Below are positions 1 through 7,594 of a DNA stretch of 28,021 nt, in pieces. How positions within the stretch are numbered: the stretch's first letter is position 1; every line of letters starts with the position of its first letter. Where the stretch lies: positions 1 through 28,021 of the forward strand of contig DAHUYW010000048.1 in assembly GCA_027306915.1 (NCBI GenBank), in the 5' to 3' direction. This stretch comes from Spirochaetales bacterium. Lineage in GTDB: Bacteria; Spirochaetota; Spirochaetia; DAHUYW01. Under the pieces are notes generated by a model. That model was not told the origin of the DNA. It saw nothing but the letters and a program-made list of their open reading frames with translations, and made no database searches. Both the position numbers and the translations under genes were made by a program.

Positions 1-217
1 CGTCTCGGACCTCGACGCAATCAACGAAGAGGAACGCGACGAAAACGACTTCATCGACGAGAGGCTCGGCGATATCGAAGACCATGCGCTTTCGCTTGCG
101 CAACTGGACGACGGAAACGGCTACAGTCTCCAACAGCATTACCTCTGGCTGATGACCGCAACAAGCACGCTTCGAGGCAAGGAGTGCTTTGACATCGAAG
201 AGGATGAGGAAGAGTGA
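1..217 (+). CDS. C-terminal fragment of an unknown acidic protein
   Basis: An open frame runs in from the left edge (first whole codon at base 2) and ends at TGA 215-217, giving 71 residues. Third codon positions are mostly G or C, like the real genes here, which supports coding. The fragment is very acidic, with clusters such as NEEERDEND near its start and a C-terminal EEDEEE tail. A more hydrophobic patch (QQHYLWLMTATSTL) lies in the middle. I do not recognise the family, and the start is outside the window. It is transcribed towards the hemerythrin gene, which lies on the opposite strand. The 95 bases between the two stops hold no clear hairpin terminator. Confidence 0.5.
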   Translation, partial: VSDLDAINEEERDENDFIDERLGDIEDHALSLAQLDDGNGYSLQQHYLWLMTATSTLRGKECFDIEEDEEE

Positions 218-312
218 GAGGGGCCACACTCGGAAGAGAATCTCGTGGGATACCGTCGGTCCAGTCCCAAGCACCCAAGCTTGCCGGACTTCACTTTCGT
301 CCGCGACGAGTG

Positions 313-720
313 TCAGTGCAACCTGCGCTTGCGTAGGAATTCGGCGCACGCTTTATCCGGCCCCATGATGTGGTTCGTTAGCCAGGCACCGAGGAATTCC
401 AATGCCTCCGGGTTGATGGTAACCTTGCCGATCTCGAACTCCCATTGCAGCTCGATGGTTCGCTTCATGAACGCCTCATGTCGCGCAACGTGCTCGGCTG
501 CGTTGGGGTAGCCAAGCCTTTCAAAGAGATCCTGCTCGACGGTAAATGCATGCTCGATTGCTTCCATGAGGCCGCTGAACATCTCCACGAGGTGTGCGTT
601 GTCCGCCCCACTCATCATCGCCGAGTACAGCACGTTCAGGAGTGCGACGCAATTGTCGTGCTCCTGGTCTATCTCTTCGATCCCGACGCGAAGGTCGGGG
701 GACCATTCCAAGAATGCCAT
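313..720 (-). CDS. Bacteriohemerythrin-like protein
   Basis: The 135-residue product has the single-domain bacteriohemerythrin length and layout. These proteins bind O2, or sense O2 or iron, at a di-iron site in a four-helix bundle in the cytoplasm. Visible ligand motifs are IDQEH (His21), HVARH (His77, His81) and WLTNHIMGPDK (His117, Asp122), plus Glu62 in the VEQDLF segment before GYP. The helix-B His is odd: the family has His four residues before this Glu, but here that position is Ala58 and His57 lies one residue further upstream. No strong ribosome site precedes the ATG at 720. It stands alone between an opposite-strand fragment and the PHI gene. Family assignment is firm; the state of the iron site is uncertain. 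Confidence 0.9.
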   Translation of the reverse strand: MAFLEWSPDLRVGIEEIDQEHDNCVALLNVLYSAMMSGADNAHLVEMFSGLMEAIEHAFTVEQDLFERLGYPNAAEHVARHEAFMKRTIELQWEFEIGKVTINPEALEFLGAWLTNHIMGPDKACAEFLRKRRLH

Positions 721-841
721 TGCCAGCCCGAAAAGGTGATGTTTGACTTCTGCACAGCCAACGAGCCGATGTTACACCGAGGATCGACCGAGAGCAAGGG
801 CACTATCGACGGCTTTCGATGATCGGGCGCCAAAGACTCGC

Positions 842-1516
842 CTACTCCAGGTTCGCGTGGCGGGAGAACATCTCCTCGGGTCTCGTGCGGGAGCGTTCCA
901 TGAGGACGAGAATGATGCTGTCCAGAAGAAGCCACAGGGCCTGCTCGAAAAGCGCGGCCATCGGCTGGGTCGAAACAACCTTGTGAGCGGCCAAATCGGT
1001 CTCGTCAGTCCGGGCGCGAGAGCCTCCGACTTCGGCTCGGCGAGCTTCGGCGGCCTTCACTCCCGGAACCGACCCGGTCGCTCGTTCCGGGACTGCCGCT
1101 CGTTCCTCCCGCTTGGGAGTTTCGGCTGGAATCTCGACGATGAGATCGGCGATCCGCCCGATGGAGGAGTCACGGGCAGTCGTTACAAGCGCAAGGGTAG
1201 CCCCCAGGCGTTTCGCCTTTTCGCAAAGTACCACGAGGCTCTCCGTTGCCCCGGATCCCGACCCCGCGATGAGCAAATCGCCGGACCTGAGGGCCGGGGT
1301 GATCGGCTCTCCGACCACGAAGGCGCACCTCCCCAGGTGCATAAGCCGCATCGCAAAACCGCGCATGACGAGACCCGAGCGCCCGGCTCCGACGACGTAG
1401 ATGCGCGGCGCAGCCGAAAGGAGCTCGACGAGCCGCTCCACCGCATCCCGCTCGATCAGGCCGAGAAGCCTGCGCAGCTCGTCGAGGGCGAGAAAACGGA
1501 AATCGTCATAGCTCAT
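842..1516 (-). CDS. hxlB: 6-phospho-3-hexuloisomerase (PHI), with an internal insertion
   Basis: This SIS-domain sugar-phosphate isomerase interconverts D-arabino-3-hexulose 6-phosphate and fructose 6-phosphate, the second step of formaldehyde fixation by the ribulose monophosphate route. PHI hallmarks are VVGAGRSG (41-48), FAMRLMHLG and VVGEP (54-71), GSGSGATES (85-93), and the C-terminal QPMAALFEQALWLLLD (184-199). The start is ATG 1516 because GAGGAG sits seven bases upstream; longer in-frame starts lack this. The protein is 224 residues against about 180-200 for the family. The excess is a charged Ala/Arg/Glu-rich segment at about 132-182, where the family has a short linker. The gene follows an exported unknown by 10 bases, so they are probably co-transcribed. 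Its usual partner, HPS, lies at 23328-23972. Confidence 0.88.
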   Translation of the reverse strand: MSYDDFRFLALDELRRLLGLIERDAVERLVELLSAAPRIYVVGAGRSGLVMRGFAMRLMHLGRCAFVVGEPITPALRSGDLLIAGSGSGATESLVVLCEKAKRLGATLALVTTARDSSIGRIADLIVEIPAETPKREERAAVPERATGSVPGVKAAEARRAEVGGSRARTDETDLAAHKVVSTQPMAALFEQALWLLLDSIILVLMERSRTRPEEMFSRHANLE

Positions 1517-1526
1517 CGCATTCTCC

Positions 1527-2276
1527 TCATCGCCGCCCGCCATCGCCAGCATCGGAGGTTGCACGGCTGAGGTAATCGTTCCACAGGTCTCGATCTACGC
1601 AGACCACTTGGGCGTCGCTGACCGTTCCATCGAAGGCGTTTGCCGCCATGACGAGGAAGACCACCCGGTCGCCTTTCTCCCAGACCGCGATGTCGACGCC
1701 CTGCGGGAGGTTCGCGCCGAGAAGGTCGTAGCTCGTCCGCAGGTCGATGGGGCCCACGCCAAGCCGACCGGTCATCGCTCTCATCTTCGCGGAGAAGGCG
1801 GCGTCCATGCTCCCCCCGAGACTGACGAGCGTGGTGTCGAGGATGAAGAGGCGGCCTCGGCGCGGCTCGCTCGGAGAGCCGAGGAAATAGCAGTCGATTC
1901 CGTAGATCCCCCGATAAGCCGCAGTTCCCGGCGGGACGCTGAAATGCAGGTCAAAGACGAGAGCCGGGTCGAGGATGGGCATCCGGAGTATGCGCCTGTC
2001 GAGGCTATCCGCCAGAAAGGCTGCCGGGCCCGCATAGTCGGCAGCGGCCCAGAAGATCGGCGGGCTAGCTCTGTCGTGACTCAAGGGCTCCATCCCGTGA
2101 AGGACCGAGAGCTCGCTCCCTCCGAGGGGTCCCTCTCCATCGGCAAGGGGTGTCGCAGGGATGGGCGGATTCTGCTGCGCCGCGACGCAAAGCGGCGGCA
2201 CGAGGATCAGAGCCAGGATACACAAGAGGCGCGCCGCTCCCGGCAAGCACTCATCATCCGTACCACCCTTCTTCAC
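1527..2276 (-). CDS. Exported protein of unknown function
   Basis: I do not recognise this family. A hydrophobic stretch (about LLCILALILVPPLCVAA) followed by QQN looks like a Sec signal peptide cleaved after VAA, so the mature protein is probably periplasmic or secreted. The mature part has mixed alpha/beta character and no obvious catalytic motif. It contains segments such as YGIDCYFLG, FILDTTLVSLGG and GDRVVFLVMAANAF. The start is uncertain. I chose GTG 2276 (249 residues); a GTG at 2324 or a TTG just before the signal peptide are alternatives, and none has a strong ribosome site. The stop (TGA 1527-1529) is 10 bases before the PHI start, and the PHI ribosome site abuts this stop, which suggests coupling. 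It diverges from the lipoprotein gene at 2366. Confidence 0.7.
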   Translation of the reverse strand: MKKGGTDDECLPGAARLLCILALILVPPLCVAAQQNPPIPATPLADGEGPLGGSELSVLHGMEPLSHDRASPPIFWAAADYAGPAAFLADSLDRRILRMPILDPALVFDLHFSVPPGTAAYRGIYGIDCYFLGSPSEPRRGRLFILDTTLVSLGGSMDAAFSAKMRAMTGRLGVGPIDLRTSYDLLGANLPQGVDIAVWEKGDRVVFLVMAANAFDGTVSDAQVVCVDRDLWNDYLSRATSDAGDGGRR

Positions 2277-2365
2277 GTAGCGCACCCGCCCCGCATCTCC
2301 GTTTTCGCCGCTGCTGCCTTCCACGCCCGGGAACTTACGACACTCCTCGAGCGCCTAATCATATC

Positions 2366-2923
2366 ATGAATGCCCCGTGCAGACTCCTCCCCCTCATCGC
2401 CGCAGCAGTCGTGTTGGCAGGATGCGCGACTCTTCCGCCGCGCCCGAGCGGCAGCGACGCGCTCCTGGTCGGCCGCGTCGCCCTCACGGTGACTCACGGA
2501 GCCTACTACGGCGAGCCGGCAGTGGACGGATCGCATGTAGCTGGCATCTACGTCTCGGTCCGAAACCTTACGACCGGAAAGACCTATCATGCCGAATCGT
2601 ATTCGCCCGACGGGCGTTTCTTCTTCCCGAGCTTGGCCCCCGGTCGCTATGCGCTTACGAAGCTCTTCTACTACGACGGCTTCTACAATCAATCGGCCAA
2701 GCCGGTCTTCACCGCAATCCTCGATCTTCCCTTCGTCGTCGCTGCGCGCGCCGTCAACAATCTGGGCGAGCTCGATTGGCGTGACAGCGGCGGTATCTCA
2801 CCGGACGTCCACGCAGGGGCCGGCTACGCAGCCGTTGCCAAGTCCTTTGCAGGTCCGCTTGCTGCCTCCCGGTGGGCCGCTCTTCCTCGCGTCGATGTGA
2901 GGCTCGAGGCGCCGTCGAAATAG
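2366..2923 (+). CDS. Predicted lipoprotein of unknown function
   Basis: The 185-residue product starts with a classic lipoprotein signal: a short basic n-region, a hydrophobic core and lipobox LAGC with the lipidated Cys at residue 20. The following Ala makes outer-membrane sorting plausible. The middle resembles a small beta-sandwich of carboxypeptidase-regulatory or transthyretin-like type: VSVRNLTTGKTYHAES, then DGRFFFPSLAPGRYALTKLFYYDG. Such folds often serve in surface assembly or binding, but this assignment is tentative. The ATG at 2366 is chosen because it puts the signal peptide at the N-terminus, although the ribosome site is poor. The gene diverges from the exported unknown and converges on the zinc dehydrogenase that ends at 2980. 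Confidence 0.72.
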   Translation: MNAPCRLLPLIAAAVVLAGCATLPPRPSGSDALLVGRVALTVTHGAYYGEPAVDGSHVAGIYVSVRNLTTGKTYHAESYSPDGRFFFPSLAPGRYALTKLFYYDGFYNQSAKPVFTAILDLPFVVAARAVNNLGELDWRDSGGISPDVHAGAGYAAVAKSFAGPLAASRWAALPRVDVRLEAPSK

Positions 2924-2979
2924 CGCACCGGAACGAAGTCCGGCGACGTGATCGGAACCGTAGAAGGCTGATCCCTTTT

Positions 2980-4038
2980 TTACCTCGCGGGAGGATTCGG
3001 CTGCAGGACTATCTTGAGGGACTCGCCGAGCCCGGCCTTTTCAAACGCCTCCCCGACGGACGTGAGATCATAACGTCCGGTCACGAACGGTGAGAGGTCA
3101 AGCTTTCCGGAGTTGATGATCTCGGCCGCTCGCCAGCAATCGTGCGTGCTACATGCGGTCGTGGCGGTTATGACCAGCTCTTTATAGTGAACGAGATTGG
3201 AATCAAACTGAATCGCGGGTCGATCCTTCGGAAGGCCCCCGAAGAAGTTGATGCGCCCTCCGATCGCCGCGAGCTTCAGGGCCTCCTCTTGAGCCGCGTG
3301 CGCCGGGGCCGCAACGATGATGACGTCAGCCCCCTCGCCTGCCGATTCATCGTGGACCAGCTCGGCCAAGCGGTCGCCGCCTGCGCTCAACGCGTGGTCG
3401 GCGCCAAACCTCAGCGCCTGATTCGCCCTGTACGGATTCGGGTCGCTCACGATGATCTTCCCTGCACCCTTGAGGCGGGCGAGCGCCACGTGCAGCGCTC
3501 CGATCGGTCCCGCACCCATGACGAGGACCGTCTCTCCCGGACGGATACCGAGCGGCTCCTGGCCGCGCAGCACGCAGGCGAAGGGCTCCATGAGCGAGCC
3601 CACTGCGGGATCGACCGTCTTGGACACCGGGATCAGGTTGCCCTGCGAAAGAAACGGCGCGGGCAGCTTGACGTACTCGGCGAACCCTCCGTCGATGGTG
3701 ATTCCGATCGCCTGGTAGTTGGGGCAGCGGTTATTGTTGCCCGAGATGCACTGGCGGCAGCGGCCGCATCCGACGTTTGGCGCGACGACGTAGCGTTCTC
3801 CGCGACGGAGCTCCTCGACGGCGGTCCCGACCTCATAGATCTCACCGATCACCTCATGACCGGGAATGCGGAGCGTTCCCTCCGGGTACTTCCGATGGTT
3901 CCCGTGGAGAATGCGCAGGTCGGTGCCGCAGATGCCCGCTCCAAGGACTCGGAGGAGCACCTCCCCTTCGCCGGCTCGAGGCTCGGGGACCTCCTCGACG
4001 CGGAGGTCCTCCGGTCCGTGGTAAACTGCCGCGCGCAT
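2980..4038 (-). CDS. Zinc-dependent medium-chain alcohol/polyol dehydrogenase
   Basis: This cytosolic NAD(P)-dependent dehydrogenase of the sorbitol/threonine dehydrogenase type would oxidise a secondary hydroxyl of a polyol or sugar. Catalytic zinc ligands are Cys37 (GICGTD), His61-Glu62 (PGHE) and Glu151 (LMEPFAC). Structural zinc ligands are Cys91, Cys94, Cys97 and Cys105. The nucleotide site is GAGPIG (175-180) with Asp199 at the end of the second strand, which favours NAD over NADP. I start at ATG 4038 because it forms a TGATG junction with the upstream gene's stop; a GTG one codon earlier is possible. It is the last gene of Block A, after an FGGY kinase and a Gfo/Idh/MocA oxidoreductase. 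The substrate cannot be read from sequence. Confidence 0.9.
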   Translation of the reverse strand: MRAAVYHGPEDLRVEEVPEPRAGEGEVLLRVLGAGICGTDLRILHGNHRKYPEGTLRIPGHEVIGEIYEVGTAVEELRRGERYVVAPNVGCGRCRQCISGNNNRCPNYQAIGITIDGGFAEYVKLPAPFLSQGNLIPVSKTVDPAVGSLMEPFACVLRGQEPLGIRPGETVLVMGAGPIGALHVALARLKGAGKIIVSDPNPYRANQALRFGADHALSAGGDRLAELVHDESAGEGADVIIVAAPAHAAQEEALKLAAIGGRINFFGGLPKDRPAIQFDSNLVHYKELVITATTACSTHDCWRAAEIINSGKLDLSPFVTGRYDLTSVGEAFEKAGLGESLKIVLQPNPPAR

Positions 4039-5096
4039 CACGCCGCCCCCTTCCCTGCTCCGGGCCCTTGGAGAATCTCGGCGAGGCGAACGGGCCGCTC
4101 TTCGAGGAGCGACCTGTTTGCCGCAAGGACTGCGGCTACCGCCCAGCGCCCGTCGGCCCCGGTGACGCCGGGGGCCTTCCCATCCCGGATGCTTCGGACA
4201 AAGTGGTCAATCTCCTTGATGTAGCCCCACGCGAATCGCTCCGGCCAGGTGCGGTAGATGGGGGTGATGAGACCCTGGTTCCGGTCCGTGCAGACCACGA
4301 CCGCCTGCCCGGCAAGCTCTCCAATCTGCATGATGCCCTTCTCCCCCACGACCTCCACCCTGGCATCGTAGCCGTAGCCGCACGGGCAAATCCCCGAGAT
4401 CGAGCCGAGCCCTCCGCTTTCGAATCGCATGCTCACGACTGCGTTGTCGAAGAAGTGCTCGGTCGTTACCCCGAGCTGCGCCCCCTTGAAGTTGGCCACC
4501 TCGACGTAGACCCGGTCGATGTTCGATCCCATCAGCCACCTGACACAGTCCCAGTCATGGCTGTTGACCTCGGCCAGCATCCCGTTTGAAGTCTTGAGGT
4601 CCGACGCCCACGCCGGAGGAAGCCCGGGGCCATGGGTGAGGGATTTGACGACCATCGGTCGCCCGATCTCTCCGGCCTCGATGCGTGCGGCTGCGGCGAG
4701 GAACTCGGGGTCGAATCGCCGCATGAATCCAATCTGAAGCAGTACTCCGGCCTGCTCGGCTGCGGCGATTATCCGATCGCACTCCGCGAGATTGAGCGCC
4801 ATAGGCTTTTCGAGGAAGACGTGCTTGCCCGATCGCGCGGCGAGCACCGCGAGCTCCGCGTGCGTGAAGGTCGGCGTCGTGATCACCACCGCCTCGAAAT
4901 CGACTGCGCGAAGGGCGTCGTCGAGGCTCCGAAAATCCGCCCCATAGCCGAACTCCTCGGCCGTCGCCTTCCGAACCGCGTCGTCAGGGTCGACGAGGGC
5001 TACACATGCGGCGCCCGGAATATGATTGATGATCGATCGGGAATGCTGCAGCCCGACGCGGCCTGCCCCCACCATGCAAATCCGAATAGGTGTCAC
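4038..5096 (-). CDS. Gfo/Idh/MocA family oxidoreductase
   Basis: This 352-residue NAD(P)-dependent sugar or inositol dehydrogenase homologue has a Rossmann domain (GAGRVG at 10-15) and the family's conserved EKP (96-98, in FLEKPMALN). The C-terminal domain follows. In the active-site stretch before DWDCVRW the usual Asp-x-x-x-His appears as Glu-x-x-x-His (EVNSH), which may reflect a different substrate. Relatives oxidise myo-inositol, glucose, or 3-position hydroxyls of glycosides. The GTG start at 5096 overlaps the kinase stop by four bases (GTGA), so translation is coupled. The 3' end overlaps the zinc dehydrogenase by one base. Probably a second oxidation step in the Block A pathway. Confidence 0.9.
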   Translation of the reverse strand: MTPIRICMVGAGRVGLQHSRSIINHIPGAACVALVDPDDAVRKATAEEFGYGADFRSLDDALRAVDFEAVVITTPTFTHAELAVLAARSGKHVFLEKPMALNLAECDRIIAAAEQAGVLLQIGFMRRFDPEFLAAAARIEAGEIGRPMVVKSLTHGPGLPPAWASDLKTSNGMLAEVNSHDWDCVRWLMGSNIDRVYVEVANFKGAQLGVTTEHFFDNAVVSMRFESGGLGSISGICPCGYGYDARVEVVGEKGIMQIGELAGQAVVVCTDRNQGLITPIYRTWPERFAWGYIKEIDHFVRSIRDGKAPGVTGADGRWAVAAVLAANRSLLEERPVRLAEILQGPGAGKGAA

Positions 5097-6709
5097 AGAC
5101 TCTCTCCTTGCGGGCCTGCCTCTTCGGCTGGCGCCTTGAGCTCGCGAAAGGTCGCCGCGAGCCGTTCCTGGAGCCTGACATAGCTCTCGACGAGAGGCGA
5201 GTAGAGGGCATGCGCCTCCCTCTCCACTTCAAGAGGTGCTCCGCGGGTTACCGCCCGCTCGGCCGCCGCCTCCGCCAGATCGTCGAACAGGCCTGCCGCC
5301 TTCCCCGCTACGAGAGCGGCGCCCCAAGCCCCCAGCTCCTCGCGGCCGAGCCGCCGGTAAGGAACGCCGAGGACGTTTGCCTTGATCTGATTCCAGACTG
5401 CGCTCTTCGCGCCTCCGCCGGCGACCCTCGCTTCGATCATGGCAAGCTCCGGGAAGAGCTCCTGCAGGATGCGTACGTAGTAGGCATACTCGAACGCCAC
5501 GCTCTCCAGGATCGCCCGGAAGAAATGGGCCTCGGTATGCTTCCAGGTGAACCCGATCCATGCGCCCCGCATCTCCGGCGAAGCCGGACAAATCCGCCCT
5601 CCGAGGTGCGGCGAAAAATAGAGACCCTCCGCCCCGGGCTCGATTCTCGACGCCCGCTTGATCATTTCGTCGTACAGGCGGTCGCTTCCCGTCGCTGACT
5701 CTCCACCCCCGGCGCTGAGGCTCCCCGCACTCCGAGGCCGCCACTGGTCTACGCTCCAGAACTGGTCGCGAAACCAGCGAAGTGCCATCCCTCCCCCGGC
5801 GATGTAGGCAAGTGGATGCCAGATTCCGGGTACTACCGATCGCATCGTGAGGAGCGCTCCGTTACGCTCGTCAGCCACGTAGCGGTCGGTGCATCCCGCC
5901 AGGACCGAGGCGGTTCCCGCGGTGTCGAAGAGCATCCCCGGACGCACGATCCCGGCGCCAAGGGCGCACGCGGCGGTGTCGCCGCAGCCGGCGGCGATCG
6001 GCGTTCCGGGAGCAAGCCCAAAGTCGCGCGCACCGTCGTCCGCCGCCTCACCGACGACCTCCCACGGCGCGACGATTCGGGGAAGCTTCGTCCGGTCGAG
6101 CCCGAGCAGGCCGATAAGCTCGTCCGACCATGCCCCCTTTTCGGCATCGCTCACCCCCGAAAAGTGGATGAAGGTATGGTCGATGAAGGCCGACTCTGCG
6201 GCCAGCCCCCCCAGGCGCCCAGCCACGTAGCAGGTCGGCACCACGAACTTCGCTATCCGGCCGTAGACGGCCGGCTGCTCCTCCTTCCACCAGAGCATCT
6301 TGGGTCCGTGGTCGCAGGTGGGGGCGCACCCAGTGAGGCGGGTGACGAGCGGTCCGAAGCTCGCGCGAATCCGCTCGATCTGGGGCTGGCAGCGCATGTC
6401 GAGCCAGGAATCGAAGCGGCTGGCCGGCCGGAACCGATCGTCGATGGTCCCGATTCCGGCCATCTGGCTGTCGAAGGCTATCGCGGCTACCGCGCGGGGA
6501 TCGACGCCGCTGTCGCGAAAGAGCCGGCCGACCGCCCGACCGGCGGTCGTGTAGAAATCGGCCGGATCCTGGTCGACCACGCCGGGAGAGGGGTTGGCGA
6601 TCGGCACCTCAACGCTCGCGAGCGCCACCTCTTCGCCGGCCGCGGTGTACAGTCCCGCCTTGGTGGCGCTCGTTCCGAGGTCGACCCCGATCAGGTACTT
6701 TGCGCCCAC
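5093..6709 (-). CDS. FGGY-family carbohydrate kinase (xylulokinase-like)
   Basis: The product would phosphorylate a pentulose, hexulose or polyol with ATP. The N-terminal sugar-kinase phosphate loop is GVDLGTSATKAG (8-19). The second ATPase domain shows GCGDTAACALGAG, the FDTAGTASVL adenosine region and the GGGAKSAVWNQIKANVLG FGGY signature. At 538 residues it is longer than the usual ~500, mainly from a Ser/Gly-rich loop (SAGSLSAGGGESATGS) and a C-terminal extension. GTG 6709 is chosen because GGAG lies eight bases upstream. It follows the SDR by 67 bases and overlaps the next gene by four. Xylulokinase is the best guess, but ribulokinase or erythritol-kinase-like activity cannot be excluded. 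It is clearly diverged from the kinase at 23983. Confidence 0.88.
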   Translation of the reverse strand: MGAKYLIGVDLGTSATKAGLYTAAGEEVALASVEVPIANPSPGVVDQDPADFYTTAGRAVGRLFRDSGVDPRAVAAIAFDSQMAGIGTIDDRFRPASRFDSWLDMRCQPQIERIRASFGPLVTRLTGCAPTCDHGPKMLWWKEEQPAVYGRIAKFVVPTCYVAGRLGGLAAESAFIDHTFIHFSGVSDAEKGAWSDELIGLLGLDRTKLPRIVAPWEVVGEAADDGARDFGLAPGTPIAAGCGDTAACALGAGIVRPGMLFDTAGTASVLAGCTDRYVADERNGALLTMRSVVPGIWHPLAYIAGGGMALRWFRDQFWSVDQWRPRSAGSLSAGGGESATGSDRLYDEMIKRASRIEPGAEGLYFSPHLGGRICPASPEMRGAWIGFTWKHTEAHFFRAILESVAFEYAYYVRILQELFPELAMIEARVAGGGAKSAVWNQIKANVLGVPYRRLGREELGAWGAALVAGKAAGLFDDLAEAAAERAVTRGAPLEVEREAHALYSPLVESYVRLQERLAATFRELKAPAEEAGPQGESL

Positions 6710-6776
6710 TGCATATCTCCGGCCGCCCTACCCCGGCGAACGCCTCTCGAGAGGGGGCGCTCCGAGGCGCGGGCGA

Positions 6777-7571
6777 TCAGTCGACAACCTTCAGCCAGCC
6801 TCCATCCACGTAGTAGCTGGCTCCGAGGCTGTAGCTCGCCCTGTCCGAGCACAGGAAGACATAGGTATTCGCGAGCTCCTCGGGTGTGGCGAATCGGCCG
6901 ATCGGCGTGTTCTGCTGTGCTATCCGGTCGAGGTACTGCTGCGGGGTGATCCCCTCCTTCGTACCGAGAATGGTGGCAGTCTTCAGCCAGTCGGGGGTGA
7001 GGATGAGACCGGGATTGATCGTGTTGGCGCGGATGTTGTCCTTGATTACCTCATTGGCAAGACACTTGGTGAACATCACGAGGGCGGCCTTCGTGGTATT
7101 GTAGATGGGCTCGTAGTAGAGCGGCTGTTTCGCGCAGATCGAGGCGGTGTTCAAGATGACCCCGCCCCCTCGTTTCCGCATAAGCGGGACAAAGCCGCGG
7201 GCGGTCCGAACGGAGGCCATGACGTGGAGGTTCCAGAAGTACATCCACTTCTCGTCCGGCGCCTCCATGATGGTTTCCTCGGTCCCGGTCCCTGCATTGT
7301 TGATGAGGATGTCCGCCCCTCCGGCCCTCTCCTCGACCGAGCGAACGAGCCTCTCCACCCCTGCCGCCTCCGAGACATCCGCGCTTACCCCCACAGCCTT
7401 CACGCCGAAGTCCCGCACTATGGCGGCAGCCGCCTCGTTCAGCTTTCCGGCGTCCCTCGCGCACAGAAAGACGTCGACCCCCTCCGCGGCGAGCCCTCGC
7501 GCAACCGCAAGGCCAATCCCCTGGCTCCCGCCGGTGATGACCGCCGTCTTTCCCTTTAGCCCTAGGTCCAT
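6777..7571 (-). CDS. Short-chain dehydrogenase/reductase (SDR)
   Basis: A classical SDR of 264 residues, of the 3-ketoacyl reductase / gluconate 5-dehydrogenase / polyol dehydrogenase type. It shows the cofactor motif TGGSQGIG (13-20), NNAG (91-94), and the catalytic tetrad Asn114, Ser144, Tyr157 and Lys161 (YNTTK). The residue after the second strand region (LCARD) fits NADP use, but this is not decisive. Start ATG 7571 is supported by GGAGGAG eight bases upstream. It lies 23 bases after the zinc dehydrogenase at 7595-8617 and before the FGGY kinase, so it is likely an oxidoreductase acting on the same sugar or polyol before phosphorylation. The exact substrate is unknown. Confidence 0.9.
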   Translation of the reverse strand: MDLGLKGKTAVITGGSQGIGLAVARGLAAEGVDVFLCARDAGKLNEAAAAIVRDFGVKAVGVSADVSEAAGVERLVRSVEERAGGADILINNAGTGTEETIMEAPDEKWMYFWNLHVMASVRTARGFVPLMRKRGGGVILNTASICAKQPLYYEPIYNTTKAALVMFTKCLANEVIKDNIRANTINPGLILTPDWLKTATILGTKEGITPQQYLDRIAQQNTPIGRFATPEELANTYVFLCSDRASYSLGASYYVDGGWLKVVD

Positions 7572-7594
7572 TGCGCTGTCTCCTCCGTCGTGCG

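Noticed and set aside
743..1570. 275-codon plus-strand open frame
   Set aside because: It is antisense to PHI, which has clear family motifs; the frame is Arg/Gly-rich and resembles no protein, as expected for a shadow in GC-rich DNA.
2928..2981. Possible terminator after the lipoprotein gene
   Set aside because: A 5-bp hairpin (2928-2943) and a T6 run (2976-2981) are present but more than 30 bases apart, and the run overlaps the end of the convergent gene.
3142..4224. 360-codon plus-strand open frame
   Set aside because: Antisense to a zinc dehydrogenase with all metal ligands; the translation has no recognisable fold.
5816..6949. 377-codon plus-strand open frame
   Set aside because: Antisense to the FGGY kinase and part of the SDR; Arg-rich shadow composition.
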